DNA of 64,000 nt from Sulfurospirillum arcachonense DSM 9755 (lineage in GTDB: Bacteria; Campylobacterota; Campylobacteria; Campylobacterales; Sulfurospirillaceae), in assembly GCF_000597725.1 (NCBI RefSeq), contig NZ_JFBL01000006.1, positions 62,001 to 126,000 on the forward strand, read 5' to 3'. Position 1 is the stretch's first letter. Each line of letters begins with the position of its first letter. Shown here piece after piece: positions 26,359-37,076 of the stretch. A model generated the notes under the pieces. The model was not told where the DNA came from, searched no databases, and saw only the letters and a program-made list of their open reading frames with translations. The position numbers and the translations under genes were made by a program.

Positions 26359-27530
26359 TATAACTCTCCTTTCGCAGCAGCAACTGCTTTTTTAGCGCCG
26401 TCACCTAAGTCAGTTGCTGCTATAACATTTGCAATTCCTGCATTTTTTAATATTTGGGCTGCTTCTGGTGCATTTGTTCCATCAAGTCTTACCACAACTG
26501 GAACATGTACATCTACAAGTTTTGTAGCTTCTAAAATACCATTGGCAATTCTATCACATCTTACAATACCACCAAAGATATTTACAAAAATAGCTTTTAC
26601 ATTTTTATTCTTTAAGATTATTTCAAAACCTTTTGCTACGGTTTCTGCATTTGCTTTTCCACCAACATCAAGAAAGTTTGCAGGAGTTCCACCCATATAA
26701 TTAATCGTATCCATAGTGCCCATAGCAAGTCCAGCACCATTTACCATACAACCAATTTCACCGTCAAGTGCAATATAGCTTAATCCATATTCACCAGCTT
26801 CTCTCTCATCTGCATCTTCTTCACTCAAATCTCTCATTGCTTCTATATCAGGATGACGGCCTAATGCACTATCATCAAATCCCATTTTTCCATCAAGTGC
26901 AACAAAATCGCCTGCACCTGTTTTTACAAGTGGATTTATCTCTATCATTTCTGCATCATTTTCCATATATACTTGATATAAAGCTGAAGCAAATTTAACA
27001 AATTTACCAATTTGCTCTTTTGGAAGACCTAAACCAAAAGCAAGTTCACGTCCATGATAACCTTTAAAACCTATAGCAGGATCAACAGCAACTTTTATAA
27101 TTTTTTCTGGAGTAGCAGCAGCAACATCTTCAATCGCCATACCACCTTCAGTAGAAGCCATGATAACAGGCATCTCTTGAGCACGATCTAGAACAACGCC
27201 TAAATATAACTCATCAGCTATATCTGCACCCTCTTCTATATAAACTTTTTGTACTAATTTACCTTCAGGTCCTGTTTGATGAGTAACCAATGTCATACCA
27301 AGAATTTCATTGGCTAACTCTTTGACTTCATCTAAACTTTTTGCAAGTTTTACACCACCACCTAATCCACGTCCACCTGCGTGAATTTGAGCTTTTACCA
27401 CCCAAATCTTTCCACCTAGCTTCTTTGCATTTTCAACTGCTTCTTCAACCGTTGTCGCTACATAACCGCGAGGAACCGGCACACCATACTTAGCAAAAAT
27501 TTCTTTTGCTTGATACTCATGAACGTTCAT
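26358..27530 (-). CDS. sucC: Succinyl-CoA synthetase, beta subunit
   Basis: A 390-residue ATP-grasp subunit: [44 protein letters not shown] and the C-terminal [15 protein letters not shown] block are all present. It is the first gene of the sucCD-oorDABC block; AGGAG precedes the ATG. A 185-base region with an inverted repeat lies upstream and probably contains its promoter. Confidence 0.96.
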   Translation of the reverse strand: MNVHEYQAKEIFAKYGVPVPRGYVATTVEEAVENAKKLGGKIWVVKAQIHAGGRGLGGGVKLAKSLDEVKELANEILGMTLVTHQTGPEGKLVQKVYIEEGADIADELYLGVVLDRAQEMPVIMASTEGGMAIEDVAAATPEKIIKVAVDPAIGFKGYHGRELAFGLGLPKEQIGKFVKFASALYQVYMENDAEMIEINPLVKTGAGDFVALDGKMGFDDSALGRHPDIEAMRDLSEEDADEREAGEYGLSYIALDGEIGCMVNGAGLAMGTMDTINYMGGTPANFLDVGGKANAETVAKGFEIILKNKNVKAIFVNIFGGIVRCDRIANGILEATKLVDVHVPVVVRLDGTNAPEAAQILKNAGIANVIAATDLGDGAKKAVAAAKGEL

Positions 27531-27715
27531 AGATTCTCCTACTTTTTTAATTCTAAAATAAATTTAATAAAAACTCTATAGTATTATTTCTATCAAATTG
27601 ATAAAATTGCCAACTATATATATTTCTTACTTATAATTTAAGTTTCATATAAATCAAAAACTAATATGTGTTACTTTATTACGTAACTTCTCTAAATTTC
27701 CTTCATTTTTATTTA
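27531..27715 (-). promoter_or_regulatory. Promoter region of sucCD-oorDABC with inverted repeat
   Basis: The inverted repeat TATCAA-A-TTGATA occupies 27591-27603, about 60 bases upstream of the sucC start, a plausible operator position. Several TATA-rich elements surround it, but no single promoter stands out. GTTAC-N8-GTAAC (27669-27686), after the mdh stop, is a weak hairpin. Nothing coding was seen. Confidence 0.5.
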
Positions 27716-28663
27716 TTATTTAAAAAAATTATTTTCTCTTAACGTACCTAAAAGCCTATTGACAGACTCAACACTTTTGGCGAATAATTGTTGTTCTGCT
27801 AAATTTAGTGGCAATTCCACTATCTTTTCTACTCCATTTGCACCTAAAATTACAGGGACACCATTAACAGTATCTTCATAACCATATTCACCATTTAAAA
27901 GTGTAGCGCACGGAAAAATTGCTTGTTTATCTCCTAGAATTGCTTCTATCATTTTTACTGTACCATTAGCAGGTGCATAATAAGCAGAAGTATTCATATA
28001 ACTTACTATTTCAGCACCACCATGTCGTGTTTTTTCTATAATATCTTCTATTTCTAAATCCGTTAAAAGATCATGCAAAGCAACTCCATTTACAGAAGAA
28101 TATCTAGGTAGTGGTACCATATCATCACCATGACCTCCCATAACACTTGCCGTTACTTGTCCATAACCAAAACCAAGTTTCCCTGATATTAAAGTTTCCA
28201 TTCTAGAACTATCTAATATTCCAGCCATACCAACTACTTGATTGCTTGGATAACCTCCAGCTTTTAATGCTGTATAAGTGGTTGCATCTAAAGGATTAGT
28301 AACTGTAATAATAATAGCATCTGGAGCATTTTTTTTCACTTCTTCTACTATTTGTACAATTATTTTTGCATTTATTAAAAGTAAGTCATCTCTACTCATA
28401 CCAGGTTTACGTGGAATCCCAGCAGTGATTACAACTACATCACTCTTTTTAATAGCTTCATAATTACTTGAAGCAGATATTTGTGTATGACTTCCTTCTG
28501 GACTAGTAGCTTGAGAAATATCTAAAGCTTTACCTTTAGCTAATCCTTCCACTAAATCTATCATCACTATTTCCCGACAACTTTTTCTCATTGCTAACCA
28601 ATAACAAACAGTAGCCCCAACATTTCCAGCTCCAATTATTGAAACTTTTTTTGCTTGTAACAA
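27716..28663 (-). CDS. mdh: Malate dehydrogenase
   Basis: A 315-residue NAD-dependent malate dehydrogenase of the LDH-like (MDH type 3) branch. The nucleotide motif IIGAGNVGATV, substrate loop ITAGIPRKPGMSRDDLL, VTNPLD and catalytic histidine in MGGHGDDMVP are visible. It starts with TTG at 28663, five bases after a strong AAGGAGG. It follows icd on the same strand, so two TCA enzymes may be co-expressed. Confidence 0.93.
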   Translation of the reverse strand: MLQAKKVSIIGAGNVGATVCYWLAMRKSCREIVMIDLVEGLAKGKALDISQATSPEGSHTQISASSNYEAIKKSDVVVITAGIPRKPGMSRDDLLLINAKIIVQIVEEVKKNAPDAIIITVTNPLDATTYTALKAGGYPSNQVVGMAGILDSSRMETLISGKLGFGYGQVTASVMGGHGDDMVPLPRYSSVNGVALHDLLTDLEIEDIIEKTRHGGAEIVSYMNTSAYYAPANGTVKMIEAILGDKQAIFPCATLLNGEYGYEDTVNGVPVILGANGVEKIVELPLNLAEQQLFAKSVESVNRLLGTLRENNFFK

Positions 28664-28678
28664 AAAGGCCTCCTTATT

Positions 28679-28699
28679 ATAGGGAGAAAATCTCCCTAT
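28679..28699. terminator. Hairpin between icd and mdh with the T-tract on the wrong side
   Basis: ATAGGGAGA (28679-28687) pairs with TCTCCCTAT (28691-28699), a 9-bp stem with three-base loop. The T-rich tail (TTTATTTTA) follows on the plus strand, while the genes on both sides run minus. On the minus strand the stem is followed by AATAAGG. It may act as an RNA stabilising or processing hairpin between icd and mdh rather than as a full terminator. Confidence 0.5.
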
Positions 28700-28705
28700 T
28701 TTATT

Positions 28706-30916
<2,211 letters not shown>

Positions 30917-31011
30917 TCAATCTCCTTAAAATTTATATTTTTTTTGATACTATCAAGTTTTTAATTAAATAATTTCAAATGTGCAAAATTATACTTATTT
31001 GTTAAGAATAT

Positions 31012-31956
31012 TTACCTTAATCTTTTTATATTTTTTATATGTTCTTTATATGTCCTCGAAAAGGTATGTCCTCCATGAGGGGATTTAACAAAGTATAAAT
31101 ACTCTGTTTTTTTAGGAAAAATTGCTGCAAATATTGCTTCATTAGATACACTACTTACAGGATAAGGTGGTAAACCTACATACTTATAAGTATTATACTT
31201 ACTATTATCCTCTTTTATTCTTTTAGGAGTAACTCTTATATGAGAATATTTGCCATAATTTAAAGTACCATCCATTTGAAGTTTCATACGCTTTTTAAGT
31301 CTATTATATATAACTGAAGAAATTGTAGGCATTTCATCTGCATTGGCTGCTTCTTTTTGAATAATAGAAGCAATATTAAGATATCTGTACCAACTATTTT
31401 TATTAAATTCACCAAAAATCTTCATTGAAATTTTTTTATGTTCTTTCCAAGCATAATTTATAAGATATAGTATAAGATGTCTTTCTCCAATTCCCATAGG
31501 AATATTATATGTTTCAGGTATTATTAAACCATCTCGTATTGGTGTTGTTTTAAGATAATATTTCATTAATTTATTATATGAAAGAGAGTATTTTTTTGAT
31601 ATTTTATATAAAAATACATCTATTGTTTCCCCAGGAACTAAAATAATAGAATTCATAGCAGCTTTAGAATGTGATAGTTTATATAAAAAATCTCCTCTAG
31701 TTAAATGCGTTTCTCCTATATCTATCCAACCAGATTGAGGAAGACCTATAAAATAAAGTAAATATTTATCTATAACAGGAGATAAAGAGAAGTTTTTTTG
31801 TTCTAAATATGTTATAATTTGGGAAATTGAACCTTGTGGAACATAAGTTACTTTTGTTGAACTCATAGGCTTTGATAAGTGAAAAATAAGTGAATACATG
31901 ATAATCAACGCAACATCACATGCTATGAAAAACATTTGGAAATTTTTTTTAGTCAT
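31012..31956 (-). CDS. mltG: Endolytic murein transglycosylase MltG (YceG-like)
   Basis: A protein of about 314 residues with one N-terminal membrane helix (CDVALIIMYSLIFHL) and a periplasmic YceG domain that cleaves nascent peptidoglycan strands. The catalytic glutamate block IASIIQKEA and YNRLKKRMKLQMDGTLNYG, VSSVSNEAI and FVKSPHGGHTFSRT are visible. I start it at the ATG at 31956 by comparison with the usual N-terminal length; ATG at 32001, 31935 or 31899 is also in frame, and none has a clear ribosome-binding site. Its 5' end overlaps the divergent AsmA-like gene. Confidence 0.85.
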   Translation of the reverse strand: MTKKNFQMFFIACDVALIIMYSLIFHLSKPMSSTKVTYVPQGSISQIITYLEQKNFSLSPVIDKYLLYFIGLPQSGWIDIGETHLTRGDFLYKLSHSKAAMNSIILVPGETIDVFLYKISKKYSLSYNKLMKYYLKTTPIRDGLIIPETYNIPMGIGERHLILYLINYAWKEHKKISMKIFGEFNKNSWYRYLNIASIIQKEAANADEMPTISSVIYNRLKKRMKLQMDGTLNYGKYSHIRVTPKRIKEDNSKYNTYKYVGLPPYPVSSVSNEAIFAAIFPKKTEYLYFVKSPHGGHTFSRTYKEHIKNIKRLR

Positions 31957-34453
31957 ATTTCTTTTTATTACTCTTTTATTTGTTGTTTTAAAAAATGGCA
32001 TTAGAATAGATAGTCTAGAACTACCAAAGATTAAAATTTCTCAATTGTACATAAAATTAGATAAAAAACTTATTGTATATGCACACACGCTAAATATAGA
32101 AAAAGAGAGTAAAAAAACTACTTCACTTGCAGAAGTACAAGACATATTCAATAAACTGCCTTTCTTCTACGCTTTTTTTGACACTATCTCTATACAAAAC
32201 CTAATTTTGGATAACAAAACTATACACTTTTTATTTAAAAATGAGATTTTTTATATTGATAGTGATTTTCTCACGCTTGACACTAAGATTAGGACATGGG
32301 GTGAAAGTATAGAATTCCAAATCAATCAAATGGAATTAAAAGATTATAAAATCAAGTTAAAAGGTAACTTGCAAGCAAATTTAGGAAAAAATTTATTTAA
32401 TTTTAGAGGAACTTTTCATACTTTTAATATCAATGGTGGAGCTGAGTTTAAAGTAGAAAAAAATAAATTATATTATAGACTTAACACTAAAAAATTAAAT
32501 TCACTCAAACCTTTTATGGATTTTTTCTCTGCTAAAATTGATTTAGACCCAATTATAAGCGGTTGGATATATAAAAGAATTGTCGCAAATGAATATCAAA
32601 TTCATACGTTAGAAGGCTTATTTGATTTAAAAACATATGAATTTTATCCTAAACTTATGAAAGGCTCAGCAAGTGCAAAAAATGTAACTGTAAAATTTCA
32701 TAAAAATGCTCCACAAGTTTTGGTCAAAGATTTAGATGTTATACTCAAAGATAATAAATTAATATTTAATATAAAACAAGCAAATTATGAAGGTAAAGAT
32801 GTAAGTGACTCTGAAGTTTATATCTACAATCTCATGACTAAAGGTCCGGGAATTATATTAGATATAAAAACTCATGCTTTACTTGATGAATCTATCCATA
32901 AAACTCTTAAAGTTTTTCATATACATGTACCCATAGTACAAACATCTGGTAAAACAAAAGCAAATGTTCTTTTAGATATTGAATTTGACCCCTTAGATGT
33001 TGCAAGCTACACAGGTCTTTTTGAAGTTGAAGATGCTAATTTGTCAGTATCTGGTCTTCCTATGTTCTCAAAAAAAGCAACGGTAAAACTAGACAATGAT
33101 ATAGTACATATATATAATTCAAACTTGCAATATAAAAAAATATTTGATATTAATACCAGTGGGACATTTGATATAAAAAAAGGTATTTATGAAAGTACTA
33201 ATATCTTAGAATCTGTACATGTAACCTTTGGAAATGCCGACCTTTTACATGTAAAGGATATAAATAGTTCTGCCACTTTAAATATCAACGATAATAATAC
33301 GACAATCAATATAAATAAACTCAACGCAATTTTAACTTTTACAGAGAAAAACAACATTATAGAAATTAAAAAATTATCTAATATATATGATGATTCAAAA
33401 TTAATGCAACAATTAAAATTAAAAGATGGTCAAATCAAAATAAATACTGAAAATTTTAAGCAATATTCGGTTAATGCTGCCATTAAAGATATTGATTTAC
33501 CATTAAGAAAAAATAACCAACCAATAAAATCACTCAATGTAAATGTTATGGTTGATGACAATGCATTTGAAGTCGTAAGTGTAGATAACAATATAAAAGC
33601 TCACTATAAAAATGGGCTAGATATAAAGATAAATAATATAGATATAGAATTTGATTCATCAAAACTTGATGAGAAAATTGCTATTGAAGATATCAAAGTA
33701 GAAGGAATACACTCCAATTTAATTGACAAAAATTCTACTCTTAAAATCCCGAGTGATTACTTTTCATATGAACTTCATGGAAATAATATGTTAATGCATA
33801 CAAATTTAGACACTCAGCATATATATATAAAACAAACAAAGAAAACTTTTCAACTCTTAACTCAAAACTTACAAAACACCTATATAAATAATATAATAGG
33901 CAAAGAGTTATTTAAAAATGGCTCATTTATAGTTTATCTTGACGGTCATGATAGTAAAAATTATAAAGGTTATTTTTCAGCAGAAAAAACTACTCTTAAA
34001 GGTATGGCATTTTATAACAATTTGATGGCATTTATAAATACTATTCCTTCATTAATGACACTTAAAAACCCTGGTTTTAATGATGATGGATATGAAATAA
34101 ACCAAGCCTATATAGATTTTTCTAGAAATGGTAATATATTAAAAATTGAGAAACTTACTATCGATGGAAAAAGTGCTGATATAATAGGTCAAGGAAGTAT
34201 TAATTTAGAAACAAAAAAAATAGATATGACCTTACAAATTGCTATGTTAAAAAGTCTCAGTAATGCAGTTAATCAAATCCCTTTAGTAAATTTTATCTTC
34301 TTAGGAAAAGATGGAAAAATATATACGAAAGTGAAAGTAGAAGGAACACTAGATAAACCTGATATATCAACTCAAGTTATCACAGATACCGTTCTATCTC
34401 CAATTAATATTATAAAAAGAACTATACAAGCTCCATTTAAATTATTTGAATAG
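31925..34453 (+). CDS. Large AsmA-like/DUF3971-type membrane-anchored protein
   Basis: An 842-residue protein with a single N-terminal membrane helix (FLVIFLFITLLFVVL) and a long beta-rich body of repeated short amphipathic strands (about 40-720). The C-terminal 150 residues (LMTLKNPGF, ADIIGQGSINLETKKIDMTLQIA, KVKVEGTLDKPDIS) match AsmA/DUF3971 C-terminal regions of the TamB/YhdP/AsmA superfamily, which are proposed to move phospholipids to the outer membrane. The 31925 ATG precedes the helix directly. The gene overlaps mltG head-to-head. It contains TTACATGTAA at 33245-33254. Confidence 0.78.
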   Translation: MKNIWKFFLVIFLFITLLFVVLKNGIRIDSLELPKIKISQLYIKLDKKLIVYAHTLNIEKESKKTTSLAEVQDIFNKLPFFYAFFDTISIQNLILDNKTIHFLFKNEIFYIDSDFLTLDTKIRTWGESIEFQINQMELKDYKIKLKGNLQANLGKNLFNFRGTFHTFNINGGAEFKVEKNKLYYRLNTKKLNSLKPFMDFFSAKIDLDPIISGWIYKRIVANEYQIHTLEGLFDLKTYEFYPKLMKGSASAKNVTVKFHKNAPQVLVKDLDVILKDNKLIFNIKQANYEGKDVSDSEVYIYNLMTKGPGIILDIKTHALLDESIHKTLKVFHIHVPIVQTSGKTKANVLLDIEFDPLDVASYTGLFEVEDANLSVSGLPMFSKKATVKLDNDIVHIYNSNLQYKKIFDINTSGTFDIKKGIYESTNILESVHVTFGNADLLHVKDINSSATLNINDNNTTININKLNAILTFTEKNNIIEIKKLSNIYDDSKLMQQLKLKDGQIKINTENFKQYSVNAAIKDIDLPLRKNNQPIKSLNVNVMVDDNAFEVVSVDNNIKAHYKNGLDIKINNIDIEFDSSKLDEKIAIEDIKVEGIHSNLIDKNSTLKIPSDYFSYELHGNNMLMHTNLDTQHIYIKQTKKTFQLLTQNLQNTYINNIIGKELFKNGSFIVYLDGHDSKNYKGYFSAEKTTLKGMAFYNNLMAFINTIPSLMTLKNPGFNDDGYEINQAYIDFSRNGNILKIEKLTIDGKSADIIGQGSINLETKKIDMTLQIAMLKSLSNAVNQIPLVNFIFLGKDGKIYTKVKVEGTLDKPDISTQVITDTVLSPINIIKRTIQAPFKLFE

Positions 34454-34526
34454 AACAAGATCCAAAGAACTCGAAGATATCCTTTAATTAATTCTAAAGC
34501 CTTTCGAATTCTTTTTTGATTTAAAA

Positions 34527-34547
34527 TATTAGTTAGTTTATCTAATA
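34527..34547. terminator. Weak hairpin between the AsmA-like and EamA genes
   Basis: TATTAG (34527-34532) pairs with CTAATA (34542-34547) around 9 bases, followed by CTCTTTATTTTTTT on the plus strand. The stem is short and A-T rich, but the T-tract and convergent position suit a terminator for the AsmA-like gene. Confidence 0.4.
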
Positions 34548-34551
34548 CTCT

Positions 34552-35442
34552 TTATTTTTTTAATACAACTTGAACTTGCTGTTTTTTATTTATCAAGTTC
34601 ATAGCAATAAGAACAATTCCAATCCCAATAAATACATTTAACTCTATATCCTTATTTAAAATAAAATACGCTATTACAGCTGAAGCAACAGGCAAAAGAT
34701 AAAATAAAGAAGATACTTTTGATACTTCCCCATGTCTAATCATGTAGTATAACAAAGACATTACTCCTATACTAGCAACCACAGACATATAAGATAAAGC
34801 AACTATAAATTCACTATTAAAAGAAACCCTCACATCTTCAAAATATAATAAAGGCAATACAACAATTGCAGAAGCAAAAATCTGAATAACTCCTCCTGTA
34901 ATCAAATTCATGTTTGAGCAATATTTCTTTTGATATAAATTTCCAAAACTCATACTAAACAACCCCAACATTGCAAATAAAAAGCCTATTAACTCATTGT
35001 TATTGATTTCACCATTAAGTCCTAATACAAGCCCTACTCCAACTAAGCCAAGTATTAAACCAAACCATGCTTTCAAACTTACAGATTCATCTAAAAACTT
35101 CATAGCAAAAAATGAAATAATAATAGGTTGCAAAGAAACAATCAACGAACAAAGTGCAGGTGATAAGCCATACTCTATTGCATTAAAACAACCTATAGAA
35201 AAAAGTCCTACAGATAAAATTCCAGCAACACTTATATGAAATATCTCATTTAAACTTTTTGGAAACTTTACTCTAAATATTAATGCAACTAATAGTAAAA
35301 CTACAAACGCAAGTACATATCTCAACTCTAAAAAAGCCATACTGCTAGAATAAGCTAACCCCATTTTTATAAATACAAAACCAGCACCAGAAAGCACAAT
35401 AAAAACAAATGGCACAGCATAAGATTTTAATTTTAACATCAT
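34552..35442 (-). CDS. EamA/DMT-family transporter
   Basis: A 296-residue inner-membrane protein with ten predicted helices arranged as two EamA repeats: first repeat VLSGAGFVFIKMGLAYSS to FLDESVSLKAWFGLILGLVGVGLVLG, second repeat LFAMLGLFSMSFGNLYQKK to YFILNKDIELNVFIGIGIVLIAMNL. The family exports metabolites, amino acids or drugs. It has AAGGAG seven bases upstream, and its promoter is flanked by two TetR-type palindromes, so expression is likely de-repressed by an unknown ligand. Confidence 0.85.
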   Translation of the reverse strand: MMLKLKSYAVPFVFIVLSGAGFVFIKMGLAYSSSMAFLELRYVLAFVVLLLVALIFRVKFPKSLNEIFHISVAGILSVGLFSIGCFNAIEYGLSPALCSLIVSLQPIIISFFAMKFLDESVSLKAWFGLILGLVGVGLVLGLNGEINNNELIGFLFAMLGLFSMSFGNLYQKKYCSNMNLITGGVIQIFASAIVVLPLLYFEDVRVSFNSEFIVALSYMSVVASIGVMSLLYYMIRHGEVSKVSSLFYLLPVASAVIAYFILNKDIELNVFIGIGIVLIAMNLINKKQQVQVVLKK

Positions 35443-35451
35443 TTATTCTCC

Positions 35452-35467
35452 TTGACTAATCAGTCAA
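35452..35467. promoter_or_regulatory. Operator-like palindrome 1 (TTGACT-N4-AGTCAA)
   Basis: TTGACTAATCAGTCAA is a perfect 6-bp inverted repeat with 4-base spacer, of the kind bound by TetR/AcrR-family repressors. On the minus strand it directly precedes and partly contains the AAGGAG ribosome-binding site of the EamA gene. Confidence 0.65.
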
Positions 35468-35486
35468 GTAAAAGTATAACAAACCA

Positions 35487-35502
35487 TTGACCAAATAGTC
35501 AA
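35487..35502. promoter_or_regulatory. Operator-like palindrome 2 overlapping the -35 (TTGACC-N4-AGTCAA)
   Basis: TTGACCAAATAGTCAA, one mismatch from the first site and 35 bp away centre to centre. Read on the minus strand it contains the -35 TTGACT (35502-35497), which is followed after 18 bp by the -10 TATACT. The two operators thus bracket a good sigma-70 promoter for the EamA gene. Confidence 0.65.
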
Positions 35503-35542
35503 TAGTTTTAAATAATATTTATTTAATGAGTATTTTGAAGAT

Positions 35543-35920
35543 TTATATTTTTTTGATACTAAAAACTAATAAAATCCAAGCTACTATAAAAGATACTCCA
35601 CCTATAGGTGTAATAGCTCCAAGTATTTTTATACCACTTAATGTTATAGCATATAAACTTCCTGAAAATATAACTATACCTGCTATCATAAAATAACCAG
35701 CTCTTTTTACCAATGTACTTTCTTGAAAACTAGCTATAAATGAGACAGCAAAAAGTCCAAGGGCATGATAAAACTGATACTCAACTCCGGTATGATAAAT
35801 AACCAACATTTCTTTACTCACAATAGCTTTTAAACCATGAGCACCAAATGCTCCTAAACTAACAGCCAAAGCCATAAATACTGCCCCATATATTGCAAAT
35901 TGTTTACTTGTATTATTCAT
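35543..35920 (-). CDS. DUF423 small membrane protein
   Basis: A 125-residue protein with four membrane segments. AVFMALAVSLGAFGAHGLK and VEYQFYHALGLFAVSF are hallmarks of DUF423 (YgdD-like) proteins, whose role is unknown. It lies 11 bases after the HTH regulator gene on the same strand and may be co-transcribed with it. Confidence 0.85.
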   Translation of the reverse strand: MNNTSKQFAIYGAVFMALAVSLGAFGAHGLKAIVSKEMLVIYHTGVEYQFYHALGLFAVSFIASFQESTLVKRAGYFMIAGIVIFSGSLYAITLSGIKILGAITPIGGVSFIVAWILLVFSIKKI

Positions 35921-35931
35921 ATTATTCCTAC

Positions 35932-36906
35932 TTAATTTGTTTTTTGACCATCTCTTGGATGAGAGAGTTTCTCTTGTAGAGAAACACTAATATTGTTTTT
36001 AAAAAGTTCTCCATAAAAAGTCTTTCTATTTAACTCTTCATAAGCACCACTTAGTCCTAATTCTAGTTCAACACAATTTTTTAAAATTTTTAATATATAT
36101 GTTGCATCATTTGGATTTACATGTGTTGGAGCTTCACTTCCAAAAGTGAAGTGTCTATGAATACGTTCAATAAGTTTTTTATTTCGTACTTCTATAAAAA
36201 CTGATTCTAAAGGAGCTTTAAAAAACATAACTCCATTTTTTATATTAATAGACGTATACGCAGTATCAAGACCATAAATTTTTCTTGAAAATGAATCAAA
36301 AAAATAGAGTCTTTTGTTATAATTTTCATGAAAATTATCATATATAAGATCTAATATTTGAATTTTTTGTACTTTGGTATAAAAATTTCCAATAGGAGAA
36401 AAACAAAAATTCAATAATGATTTTATACTATACCATTCAGTTGTTTCAAAAGAGTATGATAACATCTTAGATATTCTTTGTTTTTTAAAACCTTCTATTT
36501 CTAAACTACTTTTTGTTCTGTATACTCTAGGAACTGTTGTGTCTCTGTACATTGGTCCAGGAAATTGAGGATGAATGACAAATCTTTCTTTATCTTCATG
36601 TTCTAATATATATTTTAAACCACCTAAATATCCTTCATCAATAATTTTAATTTCTTCTTTTGGAATTTGAGTCAATAATGCCATAAAGTCATCATTTTGA
36701 CAATCATCTTCCCATATAGAATCTGGATACCTAAAAAATGTTGAAATTTTTTTCAAAACTTCTTCACTTGGGTTTTTTATTACCGTTTTATCTATCCAAG
36801 AAGTCACTGTTCTTCTATCTTTTCCAATAATACTAGCAAACTTAGAAATACTAAGTTCTGAACGTTTATAGATTTCTATAATTTTTTCGATACTACTTTT
36901 ATACAT
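35932..36906 (-). CDS. HTH regulator, probable controller of the propionate operon
   Basis: A 324-residue protein. The N-terminal 60 residues form a Cro/CI-like helix-turn-helix (SISKFASIIGKDRRTVTSWID). The remaining 260 residues I do not recognise: they mix alpha and beta (KERFVIHPQFPGPMYRDTT, SFSRKIYGLDTAYTSI, MFFKAPLESVFIEV) and could be a ligand or effector domain. It is divergent from prpE, and TTGTAC repeats fill the gap between them. I infer that it senses a propionate-pathway metabolite and controls both directions. It shows no resemblance to the sigma-54-dependent PrpR of enterobacteria. Confidence 0.65.
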   Translation of the reverse strand: MYKSSIEKIIEIYKRSELSISKFASIIGKDRRTVTSWIDKTVIKNPSEEVLKKISTFFRYPDSIWEDDCQNDDFMALLTQIPKEEIKIIDEGYLGGLKYILEHEDKERFVIHPQFPGPMYRDTTVPRVYRTKSSLEIEGFKKQRISKMLSYSFETTEWYSIKSLLNFCFSPIGNFYTKVQKIQILDLIYDNFHENYNKRLYFFDSFSRKIYGLDTAYTSINIKNGVMFFKAPLESVFIEVRNKKLIERIHRHFTFGSEAPTHVNPNDATYILKILKNCVELELGLSGAYEELNRKTFYGELFKNNISVSLQEKLSHPRDGQKTN

Positions 36907-36932
36907 ATTAAACTCTCACAAAAAGGTTATCA

Positions 36933-37023
36933 TTATTGTACAGTTATTGTACAAAAAATACAAATTATGACATTTTTTATACTCTTGTACATAAATTGTT
37001 TTTAAAAACTAACTTTAGTACAA
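36933..37023. promoter_or_regulatory. Cluster of TTGTAC operator-like repeats upstream of prpE
   Basis: TTATTGTACA occurs at 36933-36942 and again at 36944-36953, exactly one helical turn (11 bp) apart; the second extends to the palindrome TTGTACAA. Further half-sites are TTGTACA at 36985-36991 and AGTACAA (inverse orientation) at 37017-37023. They cover the space between the divergent regulator gene and prpE. Confidence 0.65.
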
Positions 37024-37044
37024 CCACATTTTTTGTCCATAAAG

Positions 37045-37070
37045 TATAATTAAGTAATTAACTAAAGGAG
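37045..37070 (+). promoter_or_regulatory. prpE -10 element and ribosome-binding site
   Basis: TATAAT at 37045-37050 and AAAGGAG at 37064-37070, seven bases before the ATG. No TTGACA-like -35 is seen; the nearest TTGTAC-type half-site ends 21 bases upstream. Confidence 0.65.
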
Positions 37071-37076
37071 AATTCA

